DNA from: Pachyseris speciosa
Taxonomy: Eukaryota; Cnidaria; Anthozoa; Scleractinia; Pachyseridae
Length of the DNA stretch: 64,000 bases
Direction: 5' to 3'
Assembly: GCA_016490735.1 (NCBI GenBank)
Contig: JAEMWC010000194.1
Location: forward strand, 315,001-379,000
The position numbers and the translations under genes were made by a program. A model generated the notes under the pieces. The model saw only the letters and a program-made list of their open reading frames with translations, was not told where the DNA came from and did no database searches. Positions within the stretch are counted from its first letter, which is position 1, and the number at the start of each line of letters is the position of its first letter. This document shows, piece after piece, positions 45,153-57,130 of this stretch.

Positions 45153-48100
45153 TTACGAAAACTATAAGCAGGTTGCATGTGTAGTCTCACAGAAGCGTAA
45201 GCACTTTTTTTCCTGTAAGAGGCTATACATTGAAAAATGTGTGGGTTGAGTCTATGACGTCATCAGTCCTCTCGTTTGAGCCAATGCAGATATTTGCAAA
45301 CTGTAAACGGCGTTGTAATCTTTCCTGGAATTCTATGTGATAAACCTAAAAATTCAAGCTGTATCTGGCAACGTCAGCGTAGCTTCCCAAATTATTCTTG
45401 AACGTTGAGTAGAGGGAGGGGTGAGGAGATGCCATGAGGACAAAATCATATTGGAGAAGAATTTTCGGACTTCATGTGTATTGTTTTCTCAAGTAGTTTT
45501 GTCCAAGATTGTAGCCTGAAAAATGTTAGGTTGTATTGATTTTTGAGGGAAGTGCCGTGATATCTCGTGGACGGGAAGGTACAATGTAGGGAGCAGTAGG
45601 GTGCTGCTAAATGGTCAGGAACAGTTGTAATCCACTTTATCATATGACCCGTACGGCCCCCATCCTCGGAGACCCAGGGGCAGATTGTCGGGACGGGACA
45701 AAGATTCGGGACGAGCGAAAGTTTACAAGACAGTCGGGAGAGCCCCTGGGAACATTTCTTTATAGGACTCGTTCCAGAAGCCATTCAAATACTGTTTCCT
45801 GATTGGGCGGAAAATTTCTGGCAAGGAATTTTTTTTCTGCCCAATCGGCGATCAGCTTATATATCGCACACCTTTCGTGACTTCTTATACCGACTGTCAA
45901 ACGTCCTATCTGCTGTCAGCCATATTTTCTATCGCTGTATCGACACTTCGAGGAAAGTTATGGTGGAAAGGGGCCCACAAAACTCAGATATCGACAAATT
46001 CAACTTCTACTCAAGCAAAAGTCACTTGGAAGGAACAAGAAAAATCACGATGAAGAGCGATCGCAGGTATCGTAAAATTCACGCGAAGAATTGTTGACAA
46101 CTCGGCCACAATTGTTGTTGTTTGGTACGAGCTTTTGTTTTTCTCTGGTGTACTCACAGGCAGTGGGCCGCTCCTGAAACTTTTCGGGGCGATGGAATTT
46201 CTGTTACACAGGCCAGGCAAGTTTACCGATCGGGCGAGTGAAATGCAGTCGTTGAATTTGTTTTGCTCACGAAATCGAACTGTTCACTGCTTACAGCTCA
46301 GCCCAGCTCAATTTCGAGAGAGACCTTGAAATGGCCTGAGAAAACCCAGTTCAAAATAATTTACCCGTAGTCGTGGTTGTCTCTCCATCCACTTATATTA
46401 TTACAATCATGAAAGACCAGGTTACGTGGTTAAGGTCATTGGGCTTGAAGGCTGCTTTTGTGTGGAAAAGTACGGAGGCCGAAATCACAAACCAATTTAT
46501 CAAATCAAAATCAGTTTCCCAATACTCTGACATTCTATTGCATACAGATGCCATTTTGAAGTTGATGTGAGTTCAGATTATGCTTTTGAAATAGGTGATT
46601 ACCTTAGGTATAGAGTAAGACTCGAATAGAAACTACTCCAGTGTTTTGGAGGGAATGGAATGGAAAATGGCGTGTATTATGTTAAGATGAAAACAGATTT
46701 TAACAAAAACCCTCACTCTTATAAGCATATAGACACTTAATGTTTTCCTTACTATTGGTAGAGCTAGCATAATTTTTGAGACCTAAGCAAATTTGTGGCA
46801 GATGTTTTGCATGGTAATTGGGGTACAGTATTGACCTGATACCTTTTGTAGCATTACAGGGCTTTCATAGCTCCCAAGAAGTAGGCAGTGTGATATGGTA
46901 TTGCTGAACATCTTGTGCAGTGCACTTACTATGATTAGCCTATTACAGGTGTTTCAGTGAATGATGATGGTAAACTGACTTGTGTTTCGGGAAATGTTTT
47001 GTGTTTTGAGAAACTGTTTCGTGTTATGGGAAACTGATTTTTGTTTTGGTAAATTGATTTGTGATTAACCCTTTTGGGCTGCTGTAGAAAAGCAAAGTGA
47101 AAGACCAACAGATAACAAATGGACAATTGCATTTTAAGAGTAATTTAAAATTTTTTGTACATCCCTCTGAAACTGAGAGTGTAATTTCATCTTGGGTATA
47201 CTCATTGGGAATTTCATTTAGTACAAGGTAGGCTTCTCCTGAAGTGCTGGCAGCTGGCTAAAAAGTGACTTCTTTAAATTTTGAGCCACCTGCTTTTCAA
47301 TGAAAAGTTTCCAATGTTTTTTGAAGGCTGTTTAAATTCTCATAAAAAAGCCACCTTCTGTTAGATTCCAGTCAGCTACTCTAAAACCTAATAACAACTC
47401 TGAGGCCATAAGGCTTGTGACAAATAATCACTACAATATCCAAAGAGAATACATTGGAAACTTGAATTAAAGTTACATCACACTATCAAGAAAACTTATG
47501 AACGAACAAAAAATAAATGAAATAACAATCCCTTCTAGTTTTATTTTATTGTAACAGTTATTTTATTGCTTTTTTTGTTTCCACGTTATCAAAAAGGGGA
47601 TATCTTACTGAGAAGCTTCTAAATTTTCTTGTTTAAGAGACCATGTTAGCATATTTTGTAATTGTATTCAGGTTATGGGTATGGTTTGTGTGTAGTGTCC
47701 TGTACCTTTAAATAATTTAGCTATACTTAGCCATACCATTGTATCAGCCTAACTGTTTGACTCAGTGAACCGTATAATTGAGAATGATTTGTCAGTAGGT
47801 GGTTATCAAGGGTCTTTTGGCACAAAACACATATGCACTATGTGAGGAACTGAAAACATGGTTCCTTAATTAACTGAAAGCATTCTCTCATGTTTTAAAA
47901 ATTGTCAAGGAAAAGGGTGGTGACAGGAAGAACCCATTCCAAAATTGGTGTGGTCTGATGGGAAGTCCTTTCCTGGTGTACCACTGGTTTAGCAATCACA
48001 GCAACTACAATTGTATCATGCAAAAATGGAATTTAATAATTGTTATATTATGGATACACTTGGGCGTTTATAAAGACAAGAGTGCATACAATACACTAAA

Positions 48101-51100
48101 CATCCTGCATCAACTTGTAAACAACTTTATCTGAAACTTTGCAACCTAAAAGTTGCAACAAAGTCAACATGTTTTTAAAACTTAAATTAACTTTTTAATT
48201 GAGCTCAGGACCACTGTGGTAAAAGAGTTCATGGAAAGCTTGTGCAAATCACCATGCATTTTGCATGTACAGTACAACACAATTTATTAAATATCAATCA
48301 TCACAACTGCAAGGCAATCTGCATATTCTTATGCACACCTTGGGAAGACCACAGTCAAAAATATGAAAACCAAAACATTGCAATAGATCACAGTGGAACT
48401 GTACACTTTCTCTAAGGCCTTCTTGAGGTCTCTCTTGAAATTGAGCTGAGACGTAAGGTTCGATTTTGTGAGCAAAATATTAAACCGCGGAGCTGCGTGC
48501 TTCTCGCCCGATCGGCAAACTTGTATGGCGGCCCGTGCAACAGAAATTTCATCGCCCCGAAGAGTTTCAGGAGCGGCCCACTGCCCGTACGTGAACCAGA
48601 GAAAAAAGCCCAAACCAAACAACAATGATCCTAACCAGAGAAAGAGACCGAGTTACATCATTGCTGTTGTTCGCGTGAAGTTTACGATGTCTGCGGTCGG
48701 TCTTCATCTTGATTTTTCTAGTTCCTTACAAGTGATTGTTGCTTGAGTTCAATTTTAATTTGTGGATTTCTGGGATTTGTGGGTCCCTTGCCACCAAAAT
48801 GTTCCTCGTAGGATAGATCTGTCGAACGAAGGAGACAAGCGGAACCACTGATAATATGAGCAGATTGACCACTTACTTGTTGGTGTAAGGAGTCACGAAA
48901 GGAGTGCGATATATAAGCTGATCGCCGATTGGGCAGAAAAAAATTCCTTGCCAGAAAATTTCCGTCCAATCACGAAGCTGGGATTTCAATAGCTTCTGGA
49001 ACGAGTCCGATAAAGAAATGTTCCCAGGGGCTCTCCTGCCCGTCTTGTAAACTTTCGCTCGTCCTGAATTTTCGTCCCAACCCGACTCTCTGCCCCTGGG
49101 TCTCCGAGGATGTACGGCCCCCCGCGCGCTTTCATTGTGAAACTATTGAGAAAATTCCCGTATGAGGGCCTTAGCGCGAGCAGGGCCGGAAAAAGCCGTA
49201 CGGCCCTGCTAGGAAAACGTAGGGCGCGAGCGATACGAATTTAGAGGATTTCGTCGCGTCTAACCGTGATGTAAATTGATTTTACAACCAGAAAACAAAT
49301 ACAAACAACATATTGGATCAATTTTCTGTGCAAATTTGTCGATTTTTTGTAACGAACTTCATCTTCTACGTGCTCATGAACAGTCTAAAGAGGCCATATG
49401 ATAAAACACTTGAGTTAGGGGAAATATTTGGCTCTCGGTCATGGCGCACGAGCCAAATATTTTCCCGTCCGGCCCTTCCACTCAGTCAATAAGGACATAA
49501 AGTCTCACTGAGCGAAGTCTTGACTAGGAAAAGCAATAAAAATGCATGGTATTTGTACCTGCCCTTCACTAGCACAATTGCGTAACCCCTTAATTTACCC
49601 CATGTATAATGGAATTGCCATTTGCACATTTGCAGCCTGTAGTTTTCAGAACATGGGTGTACACGTAATAAAGAGCACTGACAAACTATTTTTGGGAAAA
49701 GGTAAAAGTCTGATTAGTTTTTCTAGCCACCACTTATTCATAACAAATTTATAACCATGAACTATAAAATGCCGTTAAGGTGGGGGTAAACGTGAATTTG
49801 GGTGTAATATTATGGAGTTTGAAGAGGGGATTGAAATGGGGGGAAACTGCTTTGAAACACTACAAGTTAGTTGACACCCCACAACGGCACTGCAGGTTGC
49901 TGGGGAACTGTTTGGTGTCCATCTACTAATTTTCCAATTCAAATTCCAGTTTTAAACCTTCATTAAATCTTCAATATCCCCTATTTCACTCAATTTAACT
50001 AATCCTTTGAGAAAAATTATCTCTTCGATCCCAAATATACCCAAAAATCACGAAAATTCACAAAATATTCCACAACATAGCTTCGTGAGATGGGGAGAGG
50101 GATTTTTAATTGCTTGAAAAGCAAACGAGATATTTCTATGTAAAGCGACCTAAAAATGGTGTTCACGTGTACCACTGCCATAAACTCGCCTACACCTCTC
50201 TCTCTTAAATACCTCGTATATCTGATAAAATAAATGACGTACGGACCTGTATAGAGCGTTTTTAGTCACGCAAGTAAAAAAATAAAATCATCAACCATTC
50301 AAGAGAAAAAGTCAAGAAATTGTGATATTATAGAAGAGTAATAAATAAACAACATGCTAAAGTCTCAGGGCCGTGCGATATCCCGTACTCGAGTTATTTG
50401 GCAAAATGTACCACTCAAAATTATAGCGTTTTGTATGGAAACGCCATTTTGGCGTCCGTTTGAGGGACACCAACATGGCGGCCGGAAATGAGTTAAAACA
50501 TATGTTTCCTAGTTAAGCTATCTCAATGGCTTTGTTCCCTCTGTTGAGCTTTCAAACATTCACATAGACGTTTCTCTTACCATGTTGGCTTTTCAAACCT
50601 CAAAAACACACGGTGAATCGATGTTTTCATGAAAGTTACATGCTTTTATGCACTGTGAAAACCTCTAAACTGCAAACTGCTCTATCTTCAAAACAAAGCA
50701 AGCTACCGAGCTGAAAACATGCAAGCAGATACATTTCTAAATTGTCTTTTACGTGATGAAGATAAAAATGCAAAAGTCTGTTTACTTTTGAATTTTCGTT
50801 TTTTATGACGTCACGTGAAATAAACAAGTAGAATACGTAACCTGGCCAGCTATTTTAGGTCATTTATGGCCCGCGAAGATCTTAATTCACGTACCTACCA
50901 GTAAAGGAAGCAATACAGTCAGCACCAACTTCACCAACAGTTTAACAGCATCCAGCTTGACATTCTCAAAGTCCACTATCCAAGCCACAAGAGGCGGAAC
51001 AGTAAATACTGCAGCCAAGTTACAGATCACTGTCAACATCACAGCTAACGCCACAGCTCCTCCGGCTTGACCTGTCTGTTGACCATTAGATAAGGTTCTT

Positions 51101-53981
51101 AGTCTGGAACTCACGTAGTCAGTCCTTCGCAGCCGTTTTTTGGGATGTCGCACAACGGGGGTTGAGTGACATCCCAAAAAACGGCTGCGAAGGAGACTAG
51201 AACTGACCATGACATTAGAGGGTTTTTGGGTAAGGTCTCCGCGTGGCGTTAACATTGCATAGTGAACCCTGTTGGCGTGATAAGTGCTAATAAACAAGTT
51301 TAAGCGCACGGAGGAGCCTTTAGAATTGAGTACAAGCACGAGATCGACGGACTACGTACCAGCCGGTAAGAATTTCAAATTTCAAACCTCCCGAGAACTC
51401 GCAATCTTGATTATTGTCTACTAGCAGTAAAAAAGATTATAGAAACAAACTGTAGAAACACGATTGAACTCACAAGTAATTATCCATAAAACCACAAGAA
51501 CTAGATTTGAAAAGTCGTACTCGGCGTACTCAATCACCAACTCGAACTAAATACACCATTTTGCTTATGATCAGTTCGTGGTGAATTGTGGGTAGAATTT
51601 CAAATTTCGTCCTAAAATGGCCGTTTGCCCCCACAAAGGACTGGATCTACCAACAATTCACCAGGAACTGATCATTAGCAAAATGGTGTATTCTGAAAAG
51701 GGCGATACTTTTATTAAAATTTGAAAAAAAAAACACAAAAAAAAAAACCAAAACAAAACAAAACAAAAAACCAAAAAAGATAATGAACATAATTAAGTCC
51801 TATATATTGATATTTCTTATAGGGCTTAAGAATAAGGCGGCAAAAAGCAAACAACCTTCAATTTGAACTAAGTTTTATGTATTAGAGAAAAACCGTAACA
51901 GATAATACAGTGCAAAAAAGAGAAATTTTAATAATTGAAAAATCACAGTCTCGGTAGTCTGAAAAGCATCTTTAACTTGAGATCTAGAACTATTGGGGGA
52001 AATGAACTAAAACAACAGTCTTGTATAGCCTTTACAGCTTACTAATTAAGAAAATCACCAGACTCCATGTCTGCATTAATACCGTGAGAATAAATCTCGA
52101 ACTGATTAACTGCTAACAAGTAATCCTCCCAAAGGGCTTATACAAAGCAGATCACGACTGTCGGATCCCAACTCTGTGGCCTTTGTATTACTTCCCTGAT
52201 TACGGAATAAATGGACTTCCGTTAATAAACAGGTAGTGTCATAATATTGTGATAATATTAGTAGTGTCATTGTTTGCTTATCTGGAGAGTCATAGAAAGT
52301 TCTCATGACTGGAAATATGTCTGGTTGGAAATTAAAAATATATATATATTGATGCAGTTATTGTTATATTGATAATTATTGCCACATTTTGACGTCTTCT
52401 GGGATCTATCATGAACAGACGCACGGCAACACCTTGACTCGAAGATTTTTCCAGTCATTTTGTTCGTCCATAGGACGGTTTTTCCTCGATTTTCTGCATT
52501 TCGAACGTGTCATCTCCTTCGTTCGGATACTTTTTCTGCCTATTCCCGCGCCAATCTGGAATTATCCGCTGCATGAGAAGTCTCTTTCGGCTAAATAGTC
52601 GAGAGGCCACAAGATAGCCTGCTTGCAGGCGGTGGTCTGTGTTGCGCGAGACTTTGTGTTGCTCGAGATTCCGGTCGCGCATATTGGACGAGTGGAAGAT
52701 CTGGGACGAGATCTGGGACTACATAGTCCAATATGGTGACCGGAATACTACCGCGACCGGAATCTCGCGCGACTACCGCCTGCAAGCAGGCTAGTCACAA
52801 GATAAAGCCAAAACCTGGAGCAAACGAGAGTTCTCGCCGCGTTGTTGGCTTGCCGCCTCAATTTTGTTAGAAAAGGGACTTCAAGCACTCTAGAATAATG
52901 ACTTGACGCGGATTTTCAGAAATTGCCGCCATTTTGGAAAAGAAAGAAAAACCTTAAATATAGAGAGGGTATGCAACCAGTCTCCGGAGATTCAAATGAC
53001 AATGGATTGGCGGCCATGTTGGTGGACAATAACAAAAGAAGCTAACGAGAAATCTTTTGTTCACGGTACACCAACATGGCGGTGATGACGTAACGTGCAT
53101 ACGCCCTATTGTAAATAGAAACTGTTTTGTGAATTAAAGGGAAATGTGAATAAAGTTTTCGTGTGTTCGTCGTCTCAATGACGTCATCTGTGTCACACGA
53201 TGACCAATAAAAATGGTTGCAAGTATTGAAGTTAGGTGTGTCATGTCAGGCTTTATTGTCTGCAGTTTGGCTTCAAAATTACTTCAACGCCATCAAAGTC
53301 ATGATAGGACAGAAGATAACCTCAGAATATACACCCTAAAATTTATATTAGCGGCAGAAACATAAGAATATTCAGCCTGGGCCGGCAAAACAATATTCTT
53401 ATAAAAAAGAAAAAAAGAGTGTAGCTTACCAGTATGACTCCGGACGAGATCGTACACGGTACGATAAAGTAAATCTGAATTCCTATTTGAAATAATGCTG
53501 GACCAAGAAGCGGACTGTCTTCGGAGAGATCGCCAAAAGACGTAAGAGGTGAATTCGACGAATGATTCACACGGTCCTTTGTGCCATTTTCGTTTGGAGA
53601 GTATGGCTGGTAAGGTAACAAGCCGGTGAGGTGTCCGCCGATTATCGGAGTGATCAACAAGATGCAGATTATTCCCCACAGCAGAGCCTTGAAGGATTTC
53701 AAAGCGTCCTTCACTTCTCCGGTTTTAAGCTTGAGTCCGCTGTGGAGAAAAAGTCCCACAACGCAAACATACTGCGTTGGCAGTTCGCTGAAGAACACGC
53801 CGGGTTGTGGCCAGGCTATTCCTAGAACTACGAAGAACACAAGACAGATGGGCAGAAAGTTTTTAAATACGGCTGATTTTGCCCGTTTCCACAAAGTTGG
53901 CCGCGGTCGTTCGAAAGGAATGTTCTCTGTCCCATGAAGGTCGTTTGCGACGGTCATCAAAACTTTGCCAGAAAGGGCCAC
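44402..53981 (-). CDS. SLC10A7-like sodium/bile-acid cotransporter family protein, paralog 3
   Basis: Three phase-0 exons on the minus strand: 53430-53981, 50899-51075 and 44402-44911 (stop 44402-44404), about 412 aa. Start at MALSGKVLMTVAND; a second Met 8 codons on is possible. The membrane core is nearly identical to paralog 2, including FLPICLVFFVVLGIAW, TGQAGGAVALAVMLTVICN and IASIFVVLGWGMAMHLL. The N-terminal 25 residues, the luminal-type loop after PYQPY, and the C-terminal tail (ENEERCLLLSASA) differ. The near identity of exons 2 and 3 at the nucleotide level with paralog 2 indicates recent tandem duplication. Intron 2 holds the 3.5 kb inverted duplication. Confidence 0.87.
45113..45151. 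repeat. (TG)n microsatellite
   Basis: A run of TG dinucleotides, about 18 units, in intron 2 of paralog 3. Confidence 0.9.
45841..45866 (+). promoter_or_regulatory. CCAAT plus TATA arrangement, left arm
   Basis: CCAAT at 45841-45845 and TTATATAT at 45858-45865. The same pair is preserved in the right arm on the other strand, which argues that the arrangement is old within the element. About 185 bp later an ATG (46050) opens a short frame MKSDRRYRKIHAKN, then a stop. Confidence 0.45.
46350..46505 (+). pseudogene. RecQ-like helicase fragment
   Basis: A short frame contains VVVVSPSTYIITIMKDQVTW then LRSLGLKAAFV, which fits the helicase motif Ia region of RecQ-type DNA helicases (VVVSPLxSLMKDQV...LGxKAAF). 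Only this piece is recognisable and no Walker A or DEAH segment is seen nearby, so it is a remnant. Confidence 0.5.
46971..47065. repeat. 20 bp minisatellite
   Basis: About five degenerate units of the form AAACTGATTTGTGTTTTGGG in the spacer of the inverted duplication. Confidence 0.7.
48567..48707 (-). other. short frame in the right arm, possible first exon
   Basis: Minus-strand ATG at 48707 opens 46 codons (MKTDRRHRKLHANNSND then a hydrophobic stretch RIIVVWFGLFSLV). It sits about 200 bp downstream of the right-arm TATA. The left-arm counterpart has an early stop. A single-pass anchor or signal peptide is possible, but no domain follows and I do not claim a gene. Confidence 0.25.
48908..48932 (-). 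promoter_or_regulatory. CCAAT plus TATA arrangement, right arm
   Basis: Complement of ATTGG at 48928-48932 and of ATATAT at 48909-48915, at the same spacing as in the left arm. Confidence 0.45.
49124..49779. other. intronic stretch with two small palindromes
   Basis: Contains AGGGCCGGAAAAAGCCGTACG-type and AAATATTTGGCTC/GAGCCAAATATTT palindromes (near 49180-49210 and 49421-49462). No exon seen. Confidence 0.4.
49780..50175 (-). repeat. dispersed repeat, copy 2
   Basis: Inverted relative of 17717-18003, sharing GGGGAACTGTTTGGTG and following sequence. It lies in intron 2 of paralog 3. Confidence 0.6.
51123..51194. repeat. 72 bp perfect-arm palindrome
   Basis: Arms of 27 bp: TCCTTCGCAGCCGTTTTTTG then GGATGTC and its exact complement, with an 18 bp loop. 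It sits about 50 bp upstream of exon 2 of paralog 3, close to the splice acceptor. Confidence 0.85.
52615..52793. repeat. MITE with TIR TAGCCTGCTTGCAGGCGGT
   Basis: Ends TAGCCTGCTTGCAGGCGGT and its near complement, resembling the ends of 14459-14742. The interior repeats GAGATTCCGGTCGCGC-like blocks in inverted order. Confidence 0.75.
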
Positions 53982-54304
53982 TGCGCTTTTACAACAAACT
54001 TATCGGAAGCGCACTTGGCTACTACTCTGGAATACAGTAAGAAAATCAACGTTGGGCTGCGCTTTCCTCTTTCAGTAATCAGTGATCAATTGTGGACCTT
54101 GTGATATTGACCAGACTCATGACAATATCGTGAGCAACAGCTGAATCGATTTCCGTCTGACAAGAGTTTCTCTTACATGTACTGTGCAAACACGTGATCT
54201 ACAGTTCAGTATTTTGCTGAAGAGGCCTTTCCGACCAAAGATGATTGAAATCAAATATAACACGCAATTTGTATAATTAGTACTAAACGGTATAAACGAA
54301 AAAA

Positions 54305-54424
54305 GTGACTTTGGTAACATTTATTACCAGTGAAACTTACTAAAAGAATGTATTAATGAAACAGGTGACTTTGGTAGCATTTTTTCAGCGAAACATTTTC
54401 TGAAAAAGTTGTAATAAGATTCAA
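54305..54424. repeat. 60 bp tandem duplication upstream of paralog 3
   Basis: Two units start GTGACTTTGGTAACATTT (54305) and GTGACTTTGGTAGCATTT (54365). It lies 320 bp upstream of the start of paralog 3. The sequence is unlike the tandem repeat upstream of paralog 2. Confidence 0.6.
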
Positions 54425-55345
54425 GTCATAACTGTACAGTATCCCAACCTAAATGGATAGATGCATAATATCCAAGGTTTAAGGAGTATAATCCACATTA
54501 CGTTACACTTGCTGAAAAGCTCTTTGTTAAATCAGTGTTTGCACGGTTAGTGAATTTTAGAGGTCAAAATGGTAGTAAACTTAACCCGCGATACATTTTC
54601 ATACAGAATACTGTACAAACTGTTTGTGACATCGGAAATTAAAACGCTGGAAATTCAAACGCTGGACTGATTCCGTTTTGGATTAAAACTGCATGAACCA
54701 TATGGAAGGGGTCTTTTAACCCTTTAAACCTTCGTATCATGAGAGCGCAAATTCTCTTGAATACTGCTTATATACCTCGACTAGTACGAGTTAGGGGAAT
54801 CAATAACCACAAATGTCAGCCTCTACTGGTCCCACTAAGGCCGGGTCTGAGGACGCAGCTGTTATCGCGAATCATTCCAGACCTTGCCAGAAGCGGCAAT
54901 GTTATTCTAACTATTCGGCTCCTTCTTCTCTCAATGAATTACTTTTTCTACGCGGCGCTCACGTTATCGGTCCTAATTACTTCAGTCGCATTTCGCCAAA
55001 GCATGATCATCATGAGAACTGGAACAACTCAAGAAAAAAGAACAGGGAAAAGCACTTTGATTTAGACCACCTTACTTCAGTTACTTGACAGTCACCAAAC
55101 TCGTGAGGTCGATGTTTGGGCGGGTGCAAGGTTTCATGTTGATTTGTGAGGCATTCGATGTTGCAGTAAGAGATGGGGTGTTGTATTGTCACCAGATGGT
55201 CATCGTTATAAGCCGTGACATTAGGATGGGAGAAGCGAGTAACAGACCGAGCTAGTCCCTAATAACTCACGTCAAACATTTTAACATTACTCAGTCATGT
55301 GAGAATGAATATATGAAAATCATATATTTGAACTGCGGATTAAGG
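54425..55345. other. intergenic stretch
   Basis: No gene recognised. Overlapping open frames at 54739-55088 lack domains. Confidence 0.3.
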
Positions 55346-55349
55346 AATG

Positions 55350-55505
55350 AACATGCGAATGATCATCGCAGTTATGAACACTTCTTGAGCAGTAGTGAAA
55401 ATAAAGCCTGAAAAATATTCAGGATTGTACGGGATTCGAATCCACGACCTCTGCGATACCGGTGCAGTGCTCTACCAACTGAGCTAACGAGCCAACTGGG
55501 AGCTG
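55350..55505 (-). mobile_element. tRNA-derived SINE, copy 2
   Basis: The tRNA-like head is at about 55422-55493 on the minus strand with A box (TAGCTCAGTTGG) and B box (GGATTCGAATCC). The anticodon stem CTGC/GCAG is better preserved than in copy 1. The body block ATCATCGCAGTTATGAAC (near 55363-55381) matches copy 1. Confidence 0.75.
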
Positions 55506-55766
55506 GTCATCTAGTTGGTTCGTAATAATTGAATAACTCAGACAGTCCGCCGCCGTCATTCCGTATGTCGGGTTCATCAATGGACCAACCTATTGATCAA
55601 CCATATGTTATGATAAAAAAAAGAAAAAAAATCTCTTGTATATATATATATATATAAAAAATCGCCTTGTATGTGCTTTCGGTTCAACCTTGTTGAGCTG
55701 CGTCCTTGCAGTACTTTGCGAGGACGATTAGCTCAGACAGTTATTATTATATTATTTAACAAATTT

Positions 55767-55900
55767 TGTTCTGTTATAAGGCACGCAAGGAAGTGACGAG
55801 AGCACAAAAGAAGTAGGAAGAAGCACGAGCCGTAGGCGAGTGCTTTTAACTACTTCTTGAGTGCTCTCGTCACTTCCTTGCGTGCCTTATAACAGAACAA
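55767..55900. repeat. 134 bp palindrome
   Basis: Outer arms TTGTTCTGTTATAAGGCACG and complement continue inward through AGTGACGAGAGCAC. The loop is CGAGCCGTAGGCGAG, as in 35468-35570. Confidence 0.8.
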
Positions 55901-55999
55901 AGCACGGTTAAGGCTTTTTTATTTGTTTTATAATAAAGAATTTCTTAATTTCCTCACGCATTCGGCTACAATTTTCGGAAAACTTTATTTTCCAAATCC

Positions 56000-57130
56000 T
56001 ACGAGTGGCCGTGCATTTGTACTCTCATAAGGCACGCTAGAACAGACCAATCACAATCCTTGTTAGAATGGCTCAATATATTTCATTGATTAAACACTAC
56101 CAAAGCTGTCAAACCATCAAAGTTCAGAAACTATCAAAGTGCAAGTAATCGCGGTCAAAAAGCAAACTGTTCAGTGAAATTCGGCGGAATTTTGGCTCAT
56201 GCATTCGCTAAAAAAGGCGTAATGATCAAGAGCTAGTTTTAAAAGATACTCAGGAAGGTGAATTTTCGAGTTTGAAATGAAAGTGTAAAAGATTTTACTC
56301 GTGAAAAGCTTAAAACTTGGATCGGCTTGCATGGCGCCCGGCGTAGCGGGATTGTGTGGTTGAAAAACAAAATGATGATTCCACGGCATCATGCAGCTCA
56401 CCAAAAAGGGTCACAGAACAGTTTACCATTAACTGGAGGAACGAGTAGCTCAAACTTGGAGGACGAAGTTCTTTCTTTGGACAATCCGTTTGCAATGTTT
56501 ACCGATGCGTGTGTTTTTTCAAGTGATGGAAACCTCTACAAATAAATTTCAGCTTTGAACATTTGGTTTAATTGTTGCTACTTTTGTTCAGGACTGAAAC
56601 TCGTATTTATCTCTCAACTGGATGTAAATAGTAATCATCTACACTCGTTTTGGACGCAAATTAAGAAATTAGCTTAAGCTTAGTTGAACTGTTTTTTTCG
56701 TTTGCTTTGCGAGCGAACGAGTGATTTTACTCCACTTGGCTGACTGTTTTTCGACGTGCCTTAGCAATGTTAAGAAAATTTTGCCCTTATTTTATGAGTC
56801 CTCGTAAACCACTTGTGTTTTCAGAAGTTGCTGAAATTGCCCTCGTCGCTGCATGACTCGGACAATTTCAGCAACTTCTGAAAACACGCTTGACATTAAT
56901 CCTTAACTTTTAATGCTGTTATTTGTGGTGTTACTTGCTGAAACATCTTCCAAATCCATTGAGGCTAACCGCTCGTTTTCATACACATTTTCTAGGTCGT
57001 ACAAGACGTCTGAATCAAAATAAAAATCGAGGGAAAAATTCAGATTTTCATTTGGGTCCATGGCGCGACACCGTAGCTGCCCGTGCATCTGTACTCTCTT
57101 AAGGCACGCTGTTTTAACCAATCGGAGAAA
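56000..57130. repeat. repeat-associated unit with GTACTCT-AAGGCACGCT ends
   Basis: The block GTGCAT(T/C)TGTACTCTC followed by AAGGCACGCT occurs at about 56014 and again at about 57084 in the same orientation, and both are followed by a CCAATC motif. AAGGCACGC also occurs in the palindrome at 55767. Between them lie two short frames without domains (plus 56327-56545, minus 56903-57063) and a palindrome at 56815-56890. It may be one composite element. Confidence 0.4.
56815..56890. repeat. 76 bp palindrome
   Basis: Arms GTGTTTTCAGAAGTTGCTGA then AATTG and exact complement, around a loop of about 20 bp. Confidence 0.8.

Larger units (their letters stand above)
45650..49123. repeat. 3.5 kb inverted duplication with about 700 bp arms
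   Basis: The left arm (about 45650-46338) and right arm (about 48411-49123) are inverted copies with moderate divergence, sharing CAGTGGGCCGCTCCTGAAAC, CCAATCGGCGATCAGCTTAT and GAGACCCAGGGGCAGA-type blocks. The 2 kb spacer is A/T-rich. It lies in the last intron of paralog 3. It could be a large foldback element or an inverted gene-fragment duplication. Confidence 0.75.

Noticed and set aside
53299..53679. 126-residue minus-strand frame
   Set aside because: It overlaps exon 1 of the third SLC10A7-like gene in another frame.
56327..56545. 72-residue plus-strand frame and the minus-strand frame at 56903-57063
   Set aside because: Both lie in repeat-associated sequence between palindromes, with no recognisable domain; they may be remnants of a mobile element but I cannot support a gene.
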